Of a stretch of DNA of 64,000 nucleotides, positions 54,157 to 63,834 are shown in pieces. Below the pieces are notes generated by a model. The model saw only the letters and a program-made list of their open reading frames with translations, was not told the DNA's origin and did not search any database. Position 1 is the first letter of the stretch; every line of letters begins with the position of its first letter. Source of the stretch: Anaerolineaceae bacterium. Lineage in GTDB: Bacteria; Chloroflexota; Anaerolineae; Anaerolineales; Anaerolineaceae. The stretch spans positions 116,393 through 180,392 of the forward strand of contig PABH01000057.1 of assembly GCA_002702705.1 (NCBI GenBank), given 5' to 3'. Made by a program: the position numbers and the translations under genes.

Positions 54157-56160
54157 TTAACTCCAATCACGCAGGAAGAAACGGAAATCCCGCGGTGGTA
54201 TTGTGGTCATTTTGTCATCCAAAACAATTGTTTTTTCGTTACGGGTAAAATTAAACGCGATTCGATGGTTTCCGCGTTGATTTACCACCACCCCGTCCGG
54301 TAAATCCAACACGTTTTCATTACAAATCTCAGAAACAAGATACCCTAAGATCTGTTTTATTTGTTCATTTTTTGCATTGAATCCAATATAATAGGTCACA
54401 CCAGCCCCATAGACATGTTCTGTGATGGCGGCACTACCAGCCAAGGGACCGCCTAAATAACGAGCTAAAATCTTTACGCCTTCATTTTCATCGGGATGAA
54501 TTGCCTCAATCCAATTTCCAGCCTCACCACGCAAACCATGTATATCAGAGCGAAACGGAAAGTTTACATCATCGGGTAAAGACTGCCAATCAGAAACCCA
54601 CCCACCTACAAGACTGCGTAAGGCACCCGGCAGGCTTTTTTCACTGACCAAATTGGTGTCAGTTTTAAACCCGGAACGCGGACCAAAAACAATCGCACCG
54701 CCCCGTGCAACGTACGCTTCCAGCCTCGCAACCATTTCTTGATCGGTTAGATATAAAATCGGTGCCACTACCAAACGATATTCCGTTAGATCCTTATCAC
54801 TTGGAACCAAATCCACACTGACACCAAGGCGGCTTAAGGCACGGTAATAATTAAATAATAACCTTTGATAATTTATTTGGTCATTATGCGGTTGAAAGTC
54901 CAAAGCCCACATATCTTCATAATTCACCAAAATAGCAACAGTGGATTTGATTGCCTCATCTTTTAATTGTGTCATGACGGGAGCTTCCGGTTTCATACTG
55001 GAAAGTTCAGCATAACCTAAATCAAAACTGCCATCATGCCGTAAAAAGGCTGATTGAAATTGACCACTCCCATATCGTGTGGCACGCCAGCGTTGATATA
55101 AAACTGCCTCCGCCCCATTGGCTACAGCATGCCATGTCCATAAGCGAATTGTTCCCGGACGAATACCGGGGTTAACCTTACCCCAATCAATCTGCCCTAT
55201 CTGTTGCTCCATCACCCAAAATGGCTCAACACACATTCCTCTCGTCCAGGCATGAAAAAAACCCGTAATATACGGATCACCCACTTCATATGCCAAATCC
55301 GGGGTTTTTTCGCCCGGCATGTACAAAAGCGATGCCAACGTTTCAGCATATCCCGTTGGACTGGAATTCCAAGAAACAAAATCCAAAAATTTGCTTAATT
55401 TTGGAATATCAAGATTTTGGTCTTGGTATGAAAAATTATGGGTAACAAATTGATTTTTGGTAAGGTTTTTTAATGTATCAATTTGATAAGAAGCATAATT
55501 CTGCAGGATAAAAGAAGAAAAACGAAAATAATCTAATTGATGAGAAGGATTTTTATTTTTATTCTTTGGATTAGGAATATGAACTTCTTCCCAACTGGTA
55601 TAGGTTTGATTTAGATAGATGGTTCCCCAAGCGTCATTTAGTTGCTCGATAGTCTCATAACCTTCCTTTAGCCAATTTTGAAAGGCGACATCACAACCCT
55701 CACAGTAACAGGAAGTAGAATGGGAACTGCCAAACGAGTTATCGATTTGCCAGCCAATGATGGTCGCATTTTCACCATATCGTTTCCCTAATGCGGTAAC
55801 AATTTTTTCTACATAGGTTTTATAAACAGGACTATTTGGACAAAAATGGAAACCGGAACCAAATTTCCATCGGTTACCATTTTCATCAACGGGTAAAATT
55901 TCTGGATGTTGATAAATCAGCCAGGCTGGTGGTGCTGCAGTAGGTGTGGCGATTACAACCTGTAATCCTACTTTTTCAAAAATTGAAATAACCTTATCGA
56001 ACCAATCCCACTCATATATACCTGGTTTAGGTTCTAATTTTGTCCAGGTGAAAACGCCGATCCGAACAATTCGCAGTCCCAATTCACGCATCATTTGTGC
56101 ATCTTGTAACCATTGGCTCTCCTGCCATTGTTCAGGATAATAACATACACCTAACCGCAT
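54157..56160 (-). CDS. GH42 beta-galactosidase-family protein lacking the acid/base glutamate
   Basis: A 667-residue GH42 protein with no signal peptide. Seen: GVCYYPEQWQESQW at the N-terminus, the metal-site cysteines CYCEGC, the nucleophile region FWVMEQQIGQIDWGKVNPG (Glu318) and the trimerisation domain TEYRLVVAPILYLTDQEMV. At the acid/base site, the expected Asn-Glu after GWQID reads Asn141-Ser142 (codon 55735-55737, TCG). The neighbouring His/Thr/Cys residues are intact. So hydrolysis may be absent, slow or changed. SD GGAGG 9 nt before ATG; galT follows. Confidence 0.93.
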   Translation of the reverse strand: MRLGVCYYPEQWQESQWLQDAQMMRELGLRIVRIGVFTWTKLEPKPGIYEWDWFDKVISIFEKVGLQVVIATPTAAPPAWLIYQHPEILPVDENGNRWKFGSGFHFCPNSPVYKTYVEKIVTALGKRYGENATIIGWQIDNSFGSSHSTSCYCEGCDVAFQNWLKEGYETIEQLNDAWGTIYLNQTYTSWEEVHIPNPKNKNKNPSHQLDYFRFSSFILQNYASYQIDTLKNLTKNQFVTHNFSYQDQNLDIPKLSKFLDFVSWNSSPTGYAETLASLLYMPGEKTPDLAYEVGDPYITGFFHAWTRGMCVEPFWVMEQQIGQIDWGKVNPGIRPGTIRLWTWHAVANGAEAVLYQRWRATRYGSGQFQSAFLRHDGSFDLGYAELSSMKPEAPVMTQLKDEAIKSTVAILVNYEDMWALDFQPHNDQINYQRLLFNYYRALSRLGVSVDLVPSDKDLTEYRLVVAPILYLTDQEMVARLEAYVARGGAIVFGPRSGFKTDTNLVSEKSLPGALRSLVGGWVSDWQSLPDDVNFPFRSDIHGLRGEAGNWIEAIHPDENEGVKILARYLGGPLAGSAAITEHVYGAGVTYYIGFNAKNEQIKQILGYLVSEICNENVLDLPDGVVVNQRGNHRIAFNFTRNEKTIVLDDKMTTIPPRDFRFFLRDWS

Positions 56161-56564
56161 AGAATGACCTCCAGGGGGTAAATAATGAGGAATGAATTCT
56201 TCTAAAGATAAAATGATAAGAAAAAGCTACAAATGGATTGTTACTCATTATATACGAATTTATCATGCCCGATGATCAAAAAACCGGCTAGAATTTCTGA
56301 ATACCCATTACTCCCAACCTCTTCAAAAGATGCTTTCACGGTGATTGATTTTTAGAATTAGTCAAGCCATCTGGCTGCCCAACAGGATGTCAAAATTAAG
56401 CGGCACCTGTCGAGCAGTGAGGTATACGAAGGTCAAATTTTTGGATACCATGTTTATGGATGCTTCTTCGCAGTGTGAATAGTACGCAAACCAGCTTTTA
56501 AAATTGATCCTTAGAGAAAATTTGGCTGACTGAAGGATAACATTCCCGAGGTGAGGTTTTTCCC
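56161..56564. other. Gap between GH42 gene and glycosyltransferase-like gene
   Basis: About 400 bp with no supported gene. TATAAT on the minus strand (56252-56247) is a possible -10 for the GH42-galT unit, 86 bp before its ATG, with a poor -35. A 38-codon frame ending near 56480 (SSEVYEGQIFGYHVYG) has no SD or start and is not called. Confidence 0.4.
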
Positions 56565-58100
56565 TTAAACAGCGGCGATTTTCCTTTCAAACGGTTTTCC
56601 GGTTGCGATGGAAACACATTGATAAGCGCCATCATAAATTCCAATTTGTTTGTTTTTAATAATGCAGTCACAGAATAATTCCAACAAGTCGTTTTCGTGG
56701 GTTAACAAATCAATTGCCTGTAACGTCTGTGGAATCGTACGAACTTCTACTGTACCATCACCAATTTCTGCGCCACGGATTGCACCCCACATTTCATGTC
56801 CGCCAACGCGTTCATTAAATATTTTTGGCACCGGGTAAAAGGCGAGTTCACTTGGTTTGGTGATTAAAACATCCACGACCCGCATTAAGTAATTGGTGGA
56901 GTATACAGCATGGAAGGTGTTATCGTGTAAAAACACATGCAAACCGCTGGCTGCGCCATCACGAATGGAATCTGCGAATTTTTTGGTGTCTTCCCATGTG
57001 AAATGAGGTTGAATTAAATCAAGATAATCTTTTAATTCTTCCTGCAGCCACAACCAATTGTCTTTGTGATCCCCTAAATTGATCATCAGCGTTAATTCGT
57101 CTTTTTTAATCAATGGCAAGCAATATTCAACAATTGCTTTAAATAATTCTCTTTGTGCGCCAGCGCCACCCATGGTTAATAAAAAGCGTCGTGGTTCATT
57201 ATTTTTCATCCGCTGCAATCGTTTTTCACAATCTACTTCAATATTTTCTACTAATTCATGATCAATATGATGTCCGGTATAACGGATTGCCTCTTTCGGT
57301 AAAGGATTTAAAATTTTATTTTTTTCGTCAAAACCACGCATCGCCCGAAAACCATAATACCCCGAAGGTGATTGAACCGCATGAACCGCTCCTTCAGTCA
57401 GTTGAAATGACATTGGCCAGTTGTCAAACATCATATCAACCACATTCGTCATACCACCAGCCACAGCCCCCATCGCATTCCACATGTGAGCTGTTAATAC
57501 CGGCATGTCGGAGGGTAAAGCCTGGTATAAGTTGCGGAATAACTCACTCATTTTGTAATCTTTGATATTGGTTTTCAAAAACCGCCAAGGCCAACCTACA
57601 ATCCAGGCATTTAAAAACTGCTGTAAAACGGGTAAAGTCGGTTCACCAGTTGTGACCGATTCCCAAATATATTTATTAAAAAACGAACTGCGCTGGGAAA
57701 TACGGGAAAAACGGCTATACCATGAATTACAGTAATTAATTACATCCGTTGTAATGCCAGGAATGGCCAAAAGATCCAACCAGTAGGGAGTGAAACCCAT
57801 GGCACGAGCACAGGATGCGCCAGCCATTGCAATCCGGTAATGACCAAAACCCATTCGGATTGTGCTAATAATCACACCGTTTTCCGGGTTAAGCGGAGCC
57901 CCATCCTCAACCCGTAAAATATCTTTTAATCCAAACTCCTCACCCAAATAAGGATTATCTTTTACACTCAGTTTGTACTTTTCATTTGGATCATAATTAA
58001 ATTTTCGAACAAATTTTTTCTGCCAGCGGTCTGTGGCGGCAGATTGATTTTTGGTGATGGCATTTCCATAGATCGAATATTGACCGTTCTCTTTTTTCAT
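56565..58100 (-). CDS. Glycosyltransferase-like (GT-B-type) protein, unknown
   Basis: A 511-residue soluble protein of a family I do not know by function. ISTIRMGFGHYRIAMAGASC resembles the N-terminal glycine-rich loop with His of monogalactosyldiacylglycerol-synthase-type GT-B enzymes; FLLTMGGAGAQRELFKAIV resembles the C-terminal nucleotide-sugar loop (GG-GAQ). ITKPSELAFYPVPKIF is like the Lys-Pro-x-Glu region of such enzymes. SD AGGAG 7 nt before ATG. It lies between the permeases and the GH42-galT pair in the LacI-linked region, so it may act on the imported sugar or build a glycan. Both are inferences. Confidence 0.6.
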   Translation of the reverse strand: MKKENGQYSIYGNAITKNQSAATDRWQKKFVRKFNYDPNEKYKLSVKDNPYLGEEFGLKDILRVEDGAPLNPENGVIISTIRMGFGHYRIAMAGASCARAMGFTPYWLDLLAIPGITTDVINYCNSWYSRFSRISQRSSFFNKYIWESVTTGEPTLPVLQQFLNAWIVGWPWRFLKTNIKDYKMSELFRNLYQALPSDMPVLTAHMWNAMGAVAGGMTNVVDMMFDNWPMSFQLTEGAVHAVQSPSGYYGFRAMRGFDEKNKILNPLPKEAIRYTGHHIDHELVENIEVDCEKRLQRMKNNEPRRFLLTMGGAGAQRELFKAIVEYCLPLIKKDELTLMINLGDHKDNWLWLQEELKDYLDLIQPHFTWEDTKKFADSIRDGAASGLHVFLHDNTFHAVYSTNYLMRVVDVLITKPSELAFYPVPKIFNERVGGHEMWGAIRGAEIGDGTVEVRTIPQTLQAIDLLTHENDLLELFCDCIIKNKQIGIYDGAYQCVSIATGKPFERKIAAV

Positions 58101-58177
58101 AACTACTCCTAAAAATATTAATAAAAACAGATCATCTTACCCTGTTATTTTTACTGTTTGGTGAAAATAGACCTCAA

Positions 58178-59395
58178 TTAACCCTTTACACCGCTGCTCA
58201 TTGCGCTTTCGATGAAGAAACGCTGTCCTAAAATGAACAGTAACATCGGCGGAATAATGGAGATAGCAGCCCCCGCCAAAACCAGGTTCGGTGCATCAGC
58301 AGCCCGCCCCCTAAGGATATTTAATGCCAAGGTTAATACATGATTTTGTGAACTGCCGGTATTAATGACCACTAGCGGCCAAAAGAAGCTGTTCCAGGCG
58401 TATAAAAACGTAAAAGTAGCCAGAGTGGCGATGGCAGGTGCTGCCGCTGGCAAAAAGATCTTCCGCAAAATCTGAAAACGGGATGCTCCGTCAATCAGCG
58501 CTGCTTCTTCAATATCGCGTGGCACAGTCACAAAAAACTGGCGCATTAAAAAGGTACCATAAGCTGTAAACACCCACGGAATGATAAGGGCAGCCAAACG
58601 ATCTACCCAACCCACCATCACCATTAACTGATACAACGGAATCACCAAAACCACAAATGGAATCATGATCGTTCCAAGATAAAAAACAAACAAGCTGTCA
58701 CGTCCTGGAAAACGTAAACGGGCAAAGGCATAACCACCAACCACCGATGTCACCAACTGACCTAATACAACCAGTAATGTAATCAGGGTAGTATTGGTTA
58801 AAGCTCGACCCATATTTTGTAGTTCCAATACATCTACATAATTTTCCGGATGGAATTTAACCGACTCAACCGGGGTGCTTAACCGTACATTTTGGTAAAC
58901 AACTTGACTTAAGTTGTCTGGATTAGCAAATGCACCCAAAGAAGTGGCTCCAGTTTGAACCAGTTGTTTTGTTTCATCTCCTACCATTACATCAAACATA
59001 GGATACGCTTCACCATCGACAGTGACCATCACAGGTTCACCATTTTCCAAAACAGGTGTTGCATCTGTAAGGGGCAGTGTATAACTATTATCCAGATCAC
59101 CAGGATCTGCAAAAACACCTGCCTTAATATTTTTCTCGACCAGCACGTATTCTTCCATTTTTCCATTCACTTCAACAGCATAAGCCGGAAGCGGTTCTTC
59201 AAAACCTTCCACCTCAATCACCTGAGCCTCATATGGTAAAAGGCGGGGTGGGTAATTAAAGGTGTCCTTAGGAACTTTAAAGGAAGTAAACAACATAAAT
59301 AAAAAAGGAAACAACATAACAGCAGCAAACAAGGTCAGAACGATATATGCCAGTAAGTTACTGAGTATTTGAGATAATTTATAAGACTTAACCAT
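58178..59395 (-). CDS. Sugar ABC transporter permease (MalG-type) with duplicated extracytoplasmic insert
   Basis: A 405-residue inner-membrane permease, longer than the usual 270-300. Helix 1 (LLAYIVLTLFAAVMLFPFLFML) is followed by an insert of about 150 residues before helix 2 (TNTTLITLLVVLGQLVTSVVGGYAF). Within it two units, residues 70-115 and 132-176, align (PxYxVxV...GxFAxPxxL). The conserved EAA loop reads IEEAALIDGASRFQILRKIFLP. 12 nt downstream of the MalF-type gene. Confidence 0.9.
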   Translation of the reverse strand: MVKSYKLSQILSNLLAYIVLTLFAAVMLFPFLFMLFTSFKVPKDTFNYPPRLLPYEAQVIEVEGFEEPLPAYAVEVNGKMEEYVLVEKNIKAGVFADPGDLDNSYTLPLTDATPVLENGEPVMVTVDGEAYPMFDVMVGDETKQLVQTGATSLGAFANPDNLSQVVYQNVRLSTPVESVKFHPENYVDVLELQNMGRALTNTTLITLLVVLGQLVTSVVGGYAFARLRFPGRDSLFVFYLGTIMIPFVVLVIPLYQLMVMVGWVDRLAALIIPWVFTAYGTFLMRQFFVTVPRDIEEAALIDGASRFQILRKIFLPAAAPAIATLATFTFLYAWNSFFWPLVVINTGSSQNHVLTLALNILRGRAADAPNLVLAGAAISIIPPMLLFILGQRFFIESAMSSGVKG

Positions 59396-59407
59396 GAATA
59401 TAACCTC

Positions 59408-61087
59408 CTATATATCGTATGCTTCTGAATTACGCTGACGCTGAAATTGAAATAACGTCACACCAAAGATGACCAGGAACAATACCCAAGCCGTGGCAGA
59501 AGCATAACCTTGTTTAAATCGCTGAAAACCATTTTGATAAAGGTACAAAACAACGGTCAGAGTGGAATTGTTTGGCCCTCCTGGTGGGTTTGTCATCACA
59601 AATACCTGTTCAAACATTTGTAATGCCTGAATGATCGAGGTTGTGATCACAAAAAATGTTGTCGGGGCCAATAACGGAACGGTTATATTCCAGAATTTAC
59701 GAAATGTACCAGCTCCATCCACAACAGCCGCTTCATATAATTCCTTCGGAATATTTTGTAATCCTGCCAAAAATAAAACCGTGTTGTACCCCATTGTTTG
59801 CCATGCCGCCATAATCACAATTGCGATTAAGGCTGTTTTTGTATCGGACAGCCAACGAATTTGGGGATCAACCAGAGCAAGACCAAAAGTCGAATTAAAA
59901 AAGTTAACCGCGACCGTTATAAAATAATTGATATTACCCACAGCTGCGTTATAAAGCCATTGCCAGATTAAGGACACACCCACTGTCGCGGCGATGCTTG
60001 GCAGAAAATAAACTGCCCTGAAAAACTTCATACCGGGAATCTTACTATTTAAAACATTGGATAATAACAAAGCCGGAATCACACTGAGTGGCACCGCCAA
60101 CAACCCAAATAATAATGTATTTCTTAAAGATATCCAGAATAATTTATCCTGGGCACCGATCATAAAATTCTTACCTAACAATTTTACCCGCGTCAGTTCG
60201 TCATAAACGGTAGTATCCAGTACTTCCGTTACCACCATATCCGGGGAATCCATTGGCTGGACATTCAAATTAAATATCTTGGCATAGTTTTGCAAACCTA
60301 CCCAGTTTTTGTTGCCAAACGCATCCCAATCGGTAAAACTTACATAAAGCGAAAACAGGAGTGGTCCCGCAAAAAACAGCAAAAAGCCCAACAAATTGGG
60401 TGATAAAAACAAAAACCCATCCAGTGCTTCCTTATGTGCATTGTTCGCCTTTAAGGCTGCCGCAGAAGGTTCGCGCCAAATGGTCCAGATAAAAAAACCA
60501 AAAACAGCGGTCATTAGAACCAATGAAAAAATAAATGGATTTGCCATTCTGGAGATTAAAGTCGCAATCGCGGGGATGATACCAACCAATAATAAAAAGA
60601 CAAAAAAGCTGATCAGTGCGACCCATTTCCCGACCTTGCTGTATTGTTGACTGAGTTCGGGTTTTCCTTCAAACCGGTCTCCAAAGGCTGATATCAAATA
60701 ACCAATCACCACCCCCACCAGAGCAATCAAACCCCGCCCAAAGGTTTCACCCAGTTTATCAATATCAATAAATACCTGCAAAAAATGCAAACTCAAAACA
60801 AAAAACAGGATAAAACCAAGATAATTGACAACCAGGGAAATCGTTCTTCCTCTTCTACGAAACCCCCACAATTCATAAACAGCCCAACCACTGGCAGCGG
60901 CGGTAAAGATACAAATTACAATGAGTACGATTCTTAATACCCCTCGCAGCTCAAGTAAAACCGATCCCGCTGCTGTAGCAATTCCTAAAATTAGGGCAAC
61001 TGCAGCCAAAACAATATGCCAAACGGATGTAACCCGTATAAGATTTTTTGTCTTCGGATCGATCGAAATAAACGCATTACCCAACAT
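59408..61087 (-). CDS. Sugar ABC transporter permease (MalF-type) with extra N-terminal helices
   Basis: A 559-residue permease. The first 220 residues form about seven additional membrane helices (LAAVALILGIATAAGSVLLEL; FTAAASGWAVYELWGF; ...) before the MalF-type core that starts at FLFLSPNLLGFLLFFAGPLLF. A short extracytoplasmic insert (NLNVQPMDSPDMVV ... LGKNFMIG) precedes helix 2. EAA loop: PKELYEAAVVDGAGTFRKFWNITVPLL is split across lines here but conserved. The N-terminal block recalls the extra helices in E. coli MalF, but is larger. SD AGGAGG before the start. Confidence 0.9.
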   Translation of the reverse strand: MLGNAFISIDPKTKNLIRVTSVWHIVLAAVALILGIATAAGSVLLELRGVLRIVLIVICIFTAAASGWAVYELWGFRRRGRTISLVVNYLGFILFFVLSLHFLQVFIDIDKLGETFGRGLIALVGVVIGYLISAFGDRFEGKPELSQQYSKVGKWVALISFFVFLLLVGIIPAIATLISRMANPFIFSLVLMTAVFGFFIWTIWREPSAAALKANNAHKEALDGFLFLSPNLLGFLLFFAGPLLFSLYVSFTDWDAFGNKNWVGLQNYAKIFNLNVQPMDSPDMVVTEVLDTTVYDELTRVKLLGKNFMIGAQDKLFWISLRNTLLFGLLAVPLSVIPALLLSNVLNSKIPGMKFFRAVYFLPSIAATVGVSLIWQWLYNAAVGNINYFITVAVNFFNSTFGLALVDPQIRWLSDTKTALIAIVIMAAWQTMGYNTVLFLAGLQNIPKELYEAAVVDGAGTFRKFWNITVPLLAPTTFFVITTSIIQALQMFEQVFVMTNPPGGPNNSTLTVVLYLYQNGFQRFKQGYASATAWVLFLVIFGVTLFQFQRQRNSEAYDI

Positions 61088-61303
61088 GCTTTACCTCCTG
61101 TAAAACCACTGGTTTTCCAATGGTATTTGTCAATCTTGAAAAATTTCCTCATTCATACTCCTTCTTCCGATAGATAACGAGAGAAGAATATTGGATATTT
61201 AAATTTTTTATAATGATAAATAACTCATAATTGCAAGCGTAGTGAAATGATTTCCCCGTAACGGGAAAACGAGATGAGTGAGGTGTTTTTATTTTTTAAG
61301 AAA

Positions 61304-61346
61304 GAACCCGTCCCCGGGTATGGACACAAAGGATGGGGACGGGTTC
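61304..61346 (-). promoter_or_regulatory. Stable hairpin between binding-protein and permease genes
   Basis: GAACCCGTCCCC (61304-61315) pairs perfectly with GGGGACGGGTTC (61335-61346), a 12-bp stem, 10 nt after the binding-protein stop. On the minus strand TTTCTT follows. It probably trims or partly terminates the transcript, so the binding protein is made in excess over the permeases. Confidence 0.65.
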
Positions 61347-61355
61347 ATGGTTAAT

Positions 61356-62708
61356 TTATTGTTGGAAGACTTTATTTGCTTCTGAACAAATGGTAGCTTT
61401 GAATTCGTCGACGGATAATTCGCCTGTCATAACAGCATTTACTTTGGCGCCCATAATTGCGTCAAACTCTGGCCAGTTACCTACCCATAATGGACCTTCA
61501 GCAGTTGGGTTTGATTCGGCTGCAATACCATCTAAGAAAGCCTGGTTGTTATCAGGAGGTGTGAAGGTTAAGAAAGCATCCAATGCTTCCTGGCTTACAC
61601 GGCTGGGAATATTGGTTCCCAAAGCGGAGATTTTAGCCTGGGTAGAAGCTTCTGTTAATTTCTGAGCTAAAGCCCATGCTTCTTCGGGATGTTCTGTATT
61701 GGCATTGACTACATACGCACCCCAGAATAACCAGTTACCTGGTCCATTCGGGCCTTCCGGTAAACCAACAACGTCCCAAGCGAAATCAGCATTGGCACGT
61801 ACGCCGGGGGTTGCCCAACGGCCGTTTTGGAACATGGCAACTTTTCCAGCCAGGAAAGGCGGTTCGCTGTCTTCACCGTAGGGAACGGCTACATCATAAT
61901 CAACATACAGGGAACGTTCAAAATCCAAACCTGCAATTGATTCTTCGGTATCTAACGCACAAGCATCACGATCTGGTGTAAAGAAACCACCACCAGCAGC
62001 ATTTAACCAGGTGGCATAAGGTCCCCACCAGGCATTCGCGCCGTAACCATAAATGTCACTGCCTAAAGCACGCACTTTTTGAGCAACATCCAGGAAAGCT
62101 TCCCAGGTCCATTCGCCGTTCTTTGCAAGTTCGCGCGGATCGGCTGCGCCAGCTTCATTGATCAGGTCCATATTCAAGTACAGAGCAAATGTGGAAACAT
62201 CACGTGGTAAACCCCACAATGCATCATTGGCACCGGTTTCGGGATTATAAGTCAGGTGGAACATGGGACCAGCATAAAAAGCGGTGGTATCAAAATCACC
62301 AGCTACATCAGAAAGTTCCATAATTAAACCACGGGTGGCAAAATCGGCAACATCGGTTCCTGGAATCCAGAAAACATCCGGTGCGGTGCCAGCACCAATT
62401 TCGGTTTTTAATACATCTTGATAACTGGATGATTCACTACCGCCTGGTTCGTAAACCAAGGAAACGCCGTCCATTTCGGCATCTAATTCTTCACTGATGG
62501 CACTGTACACATCAATTTCAGCCTGATTATCGGGACGGGTACGCCAACGCAGCGTAACTTCATCTGTGCTCGCCGGTTCTTCTGCGGCTGGTTGTTCAGC
62601 AGCAGGTTGCTCAGCTGGTGTTTCTGGTGCGGCTGGCTGACAGGCGGTTAAAACCATACTTAATGTAACCAGCAAAACAATTAAACTAGCAAATAACTTA
62701 CGGTTCAT
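61356..62708 (-). CDS. Sugar-binding lipoprotein of the ABC transporter
   Basis: A 450-residue extracellular solute-binding protein (family 1). Signal peptide with lipobox MVLTACQP, then an Ala/Pro/Glu linker (EQPAAEQPAAEEPAST) as typical of Chloroflexota, then VTLRWRTRPDNQAEIDVYSA and FWIPGTDVADFATRGLI of the periplasmic-binding fold. It delivers a carbohydrate, perhaps a beta-galactoside given GH42 and GalT downstream, to the two permeases; no ATPase gene is in the window. Confidence 0.93.
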   Translation of the reverse strand: MNRKLFASLIVLLVTLSMVLTACQPAAPETPAEQPAAEQPAAEEPASTDEVTLRWRTRPDNQAEIDVYSAISEELDAEMDGVSLVYEPGGSESSSYQDVLKTEIGAGTAPDVFWIPGTDVADFATRGLIMELSDVAGDFDTTAFYAGPMFHLTYNPETGANDALWGLPRDVSTFALYLNMDLINEAGAADPRELAKNGEWTWEAFLDVAQKVRALGSDIYGYGANAWWGPYATWLNAAGGGFFTPDRDACALDTEESIAGLDFERSLYVDYDVAVPYGEDSEPPFLAGKVAMFQNGRWATPGVRANADFAWDVVGLPEGPNGPGNWLFWGAYVVNANTEHPEEAWALAQKLTEASTQAKISALGTNIPSRVSQEALDAFLTFTPPDNNQAFLDGIAAESNPTAEGPLWVGNWPEFDAIMGAKVNAVMTGELSVDEFKATICSEANKVFQQ

Positions 62709-62788
62709 TATATTAACTTCTCCTCATTTTTTTCATAGGTTTAAGATTTTTGGGTTTTGATTTGATGAATACGTACAACTAAATTGGT

Positions 62789-63829
62789 CTAATCACCTCC
62801 ATTTCCTGCAATTGGTGCAGTGGATTTACGTTGAATTAATTGCACAGAAAATCGGGACGACTGCCCTTTTAACTCGGGTTGTGCAATTTTTTGAATCAAC
62901 ATTTCAGCAGCTTCTTTTCCAATTTCCGTCACGTTCTGCTGAATGGTGGTTAACGGTGGGTCAAAATAACTCGCCAAAGGCATATCATCAATGCCAATGA
63001 CGGAATATTGATCGGGAACAGAAAAACCAGCGTCCCGGAAGGCACGCATGGCACCAATAGCCATGCGGTCATTTTCTGCCAGGACGGCAGTAAACTTCAT
63101 ATTGTTTTTTAAAGCAGATTCTACCGCCTGATAGGCAGAGGTAGCAGCCCAATCGCCATTGATAATTTTCTCAGAATCCAGTGGAACACCATACTCAGCG
63201 AACGCTTGGAAAATGCCCTGATTACGATCTTTGGTACAGGCCTCATTTTGTAAACCGGTAATACATAAAATATCGCGGTGTCCTAAATCCAATAAATGTT
63301 TGGCGGCCATATAACCTGCTTTGACATCATCCAAAGCCACCCAGCCAATCTCTTCATTTTTGGAAACATCACCAATAAAAACGGTAGGGAAGTCCTTTGG
63401 TAAATAAACCGTGCGTTCATCAATAAACGGATTAATGACCAGCACACCATCGATGCGGCTGCTTTCGTATAACTGGTTTAATACCTTTCGAAAATCTCTC
63501 GCATCCGGCGCGGAGGCTGCCATTAAAAAATAACCGTGCTGACGTGCCATTAATTCAGCACCTTCAATCAGCGCGGCAAAAGTAAAATCAACCAAATTGG
63601 GAGCAATACACGCCAATGTATTGGTTCTCCCCGCAGCAAGTGAGCGGGCAGAGGCATTGGGAAGATAACCCAGAGATTTAATTGTTTTTTTAACGAGATC
63701 TCGGGTTTCAGGGGAAACATCATCCCGGCCGTTAATCACACGGGATACAGTCTGGTGAGAAACACCGGCCGATTTGGCTACATCACGAATGGTGACACGC
63801 TTACGTTTCACTTCAAGTTTACCCTTCAT
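62789..63829 (-). CDS. LacI-family transcriptional regulator
   Basis: A 346-residue repressor. The N-terminal HTH reads VTIRDVAKSAGVSHQTVSRVING, followed by the hinge helix ASARSLAAGRT, and a periplasmic-binding-type sugar domain (IDGVLVINPFID, ENDRMAIGAMRAF, IGIDDMPLASYFDPPLTTI). It is transcribed first in the leftward sugar region, under a near-consensus promoter with a perfect palindrome at the start site, so it is autoregulated. The effector should be the sugar or its product. Confidence 0.95.
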   Translation of the reverse strand: MKGKLEVKRKRVTIRDVAKSAGVSHQTVSRVINGRDDVSPETRDLVKKTIKSLGYLPNASARSLAAGRTNTLACIAPNLVDFTFAALIEGAELMARQHGYFLMAASAPDARDFRKVLNQLYESSRIDGVLVINPFIDERTVYLPKDFPTVFIGDVSKNEEIGWVALDDVKAGYMAAKHLLDLGHRDILCITGLQNEACTKDRNQGIFQAFAEYGVPLDSEKIINGDWAATSAYQAVESALKNNMKFTAVLAENDRMAIGAMRAFRDAGFSVPDQYSVIGIDDMPLASYFDPPLTTIQQNVTEIGKEAAEMLIQKIAQPELKGQSSRFSVQLIQRKSTAPIAGNGGD

Positions 63830-63834
63830 CCCGA

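Noticed and set aside
56404..56480. Short frame with SSEVYEGQIFGYHVYG as a gene remnant
   Set aside because: No start, SD or recognisable family; 38 codons only.
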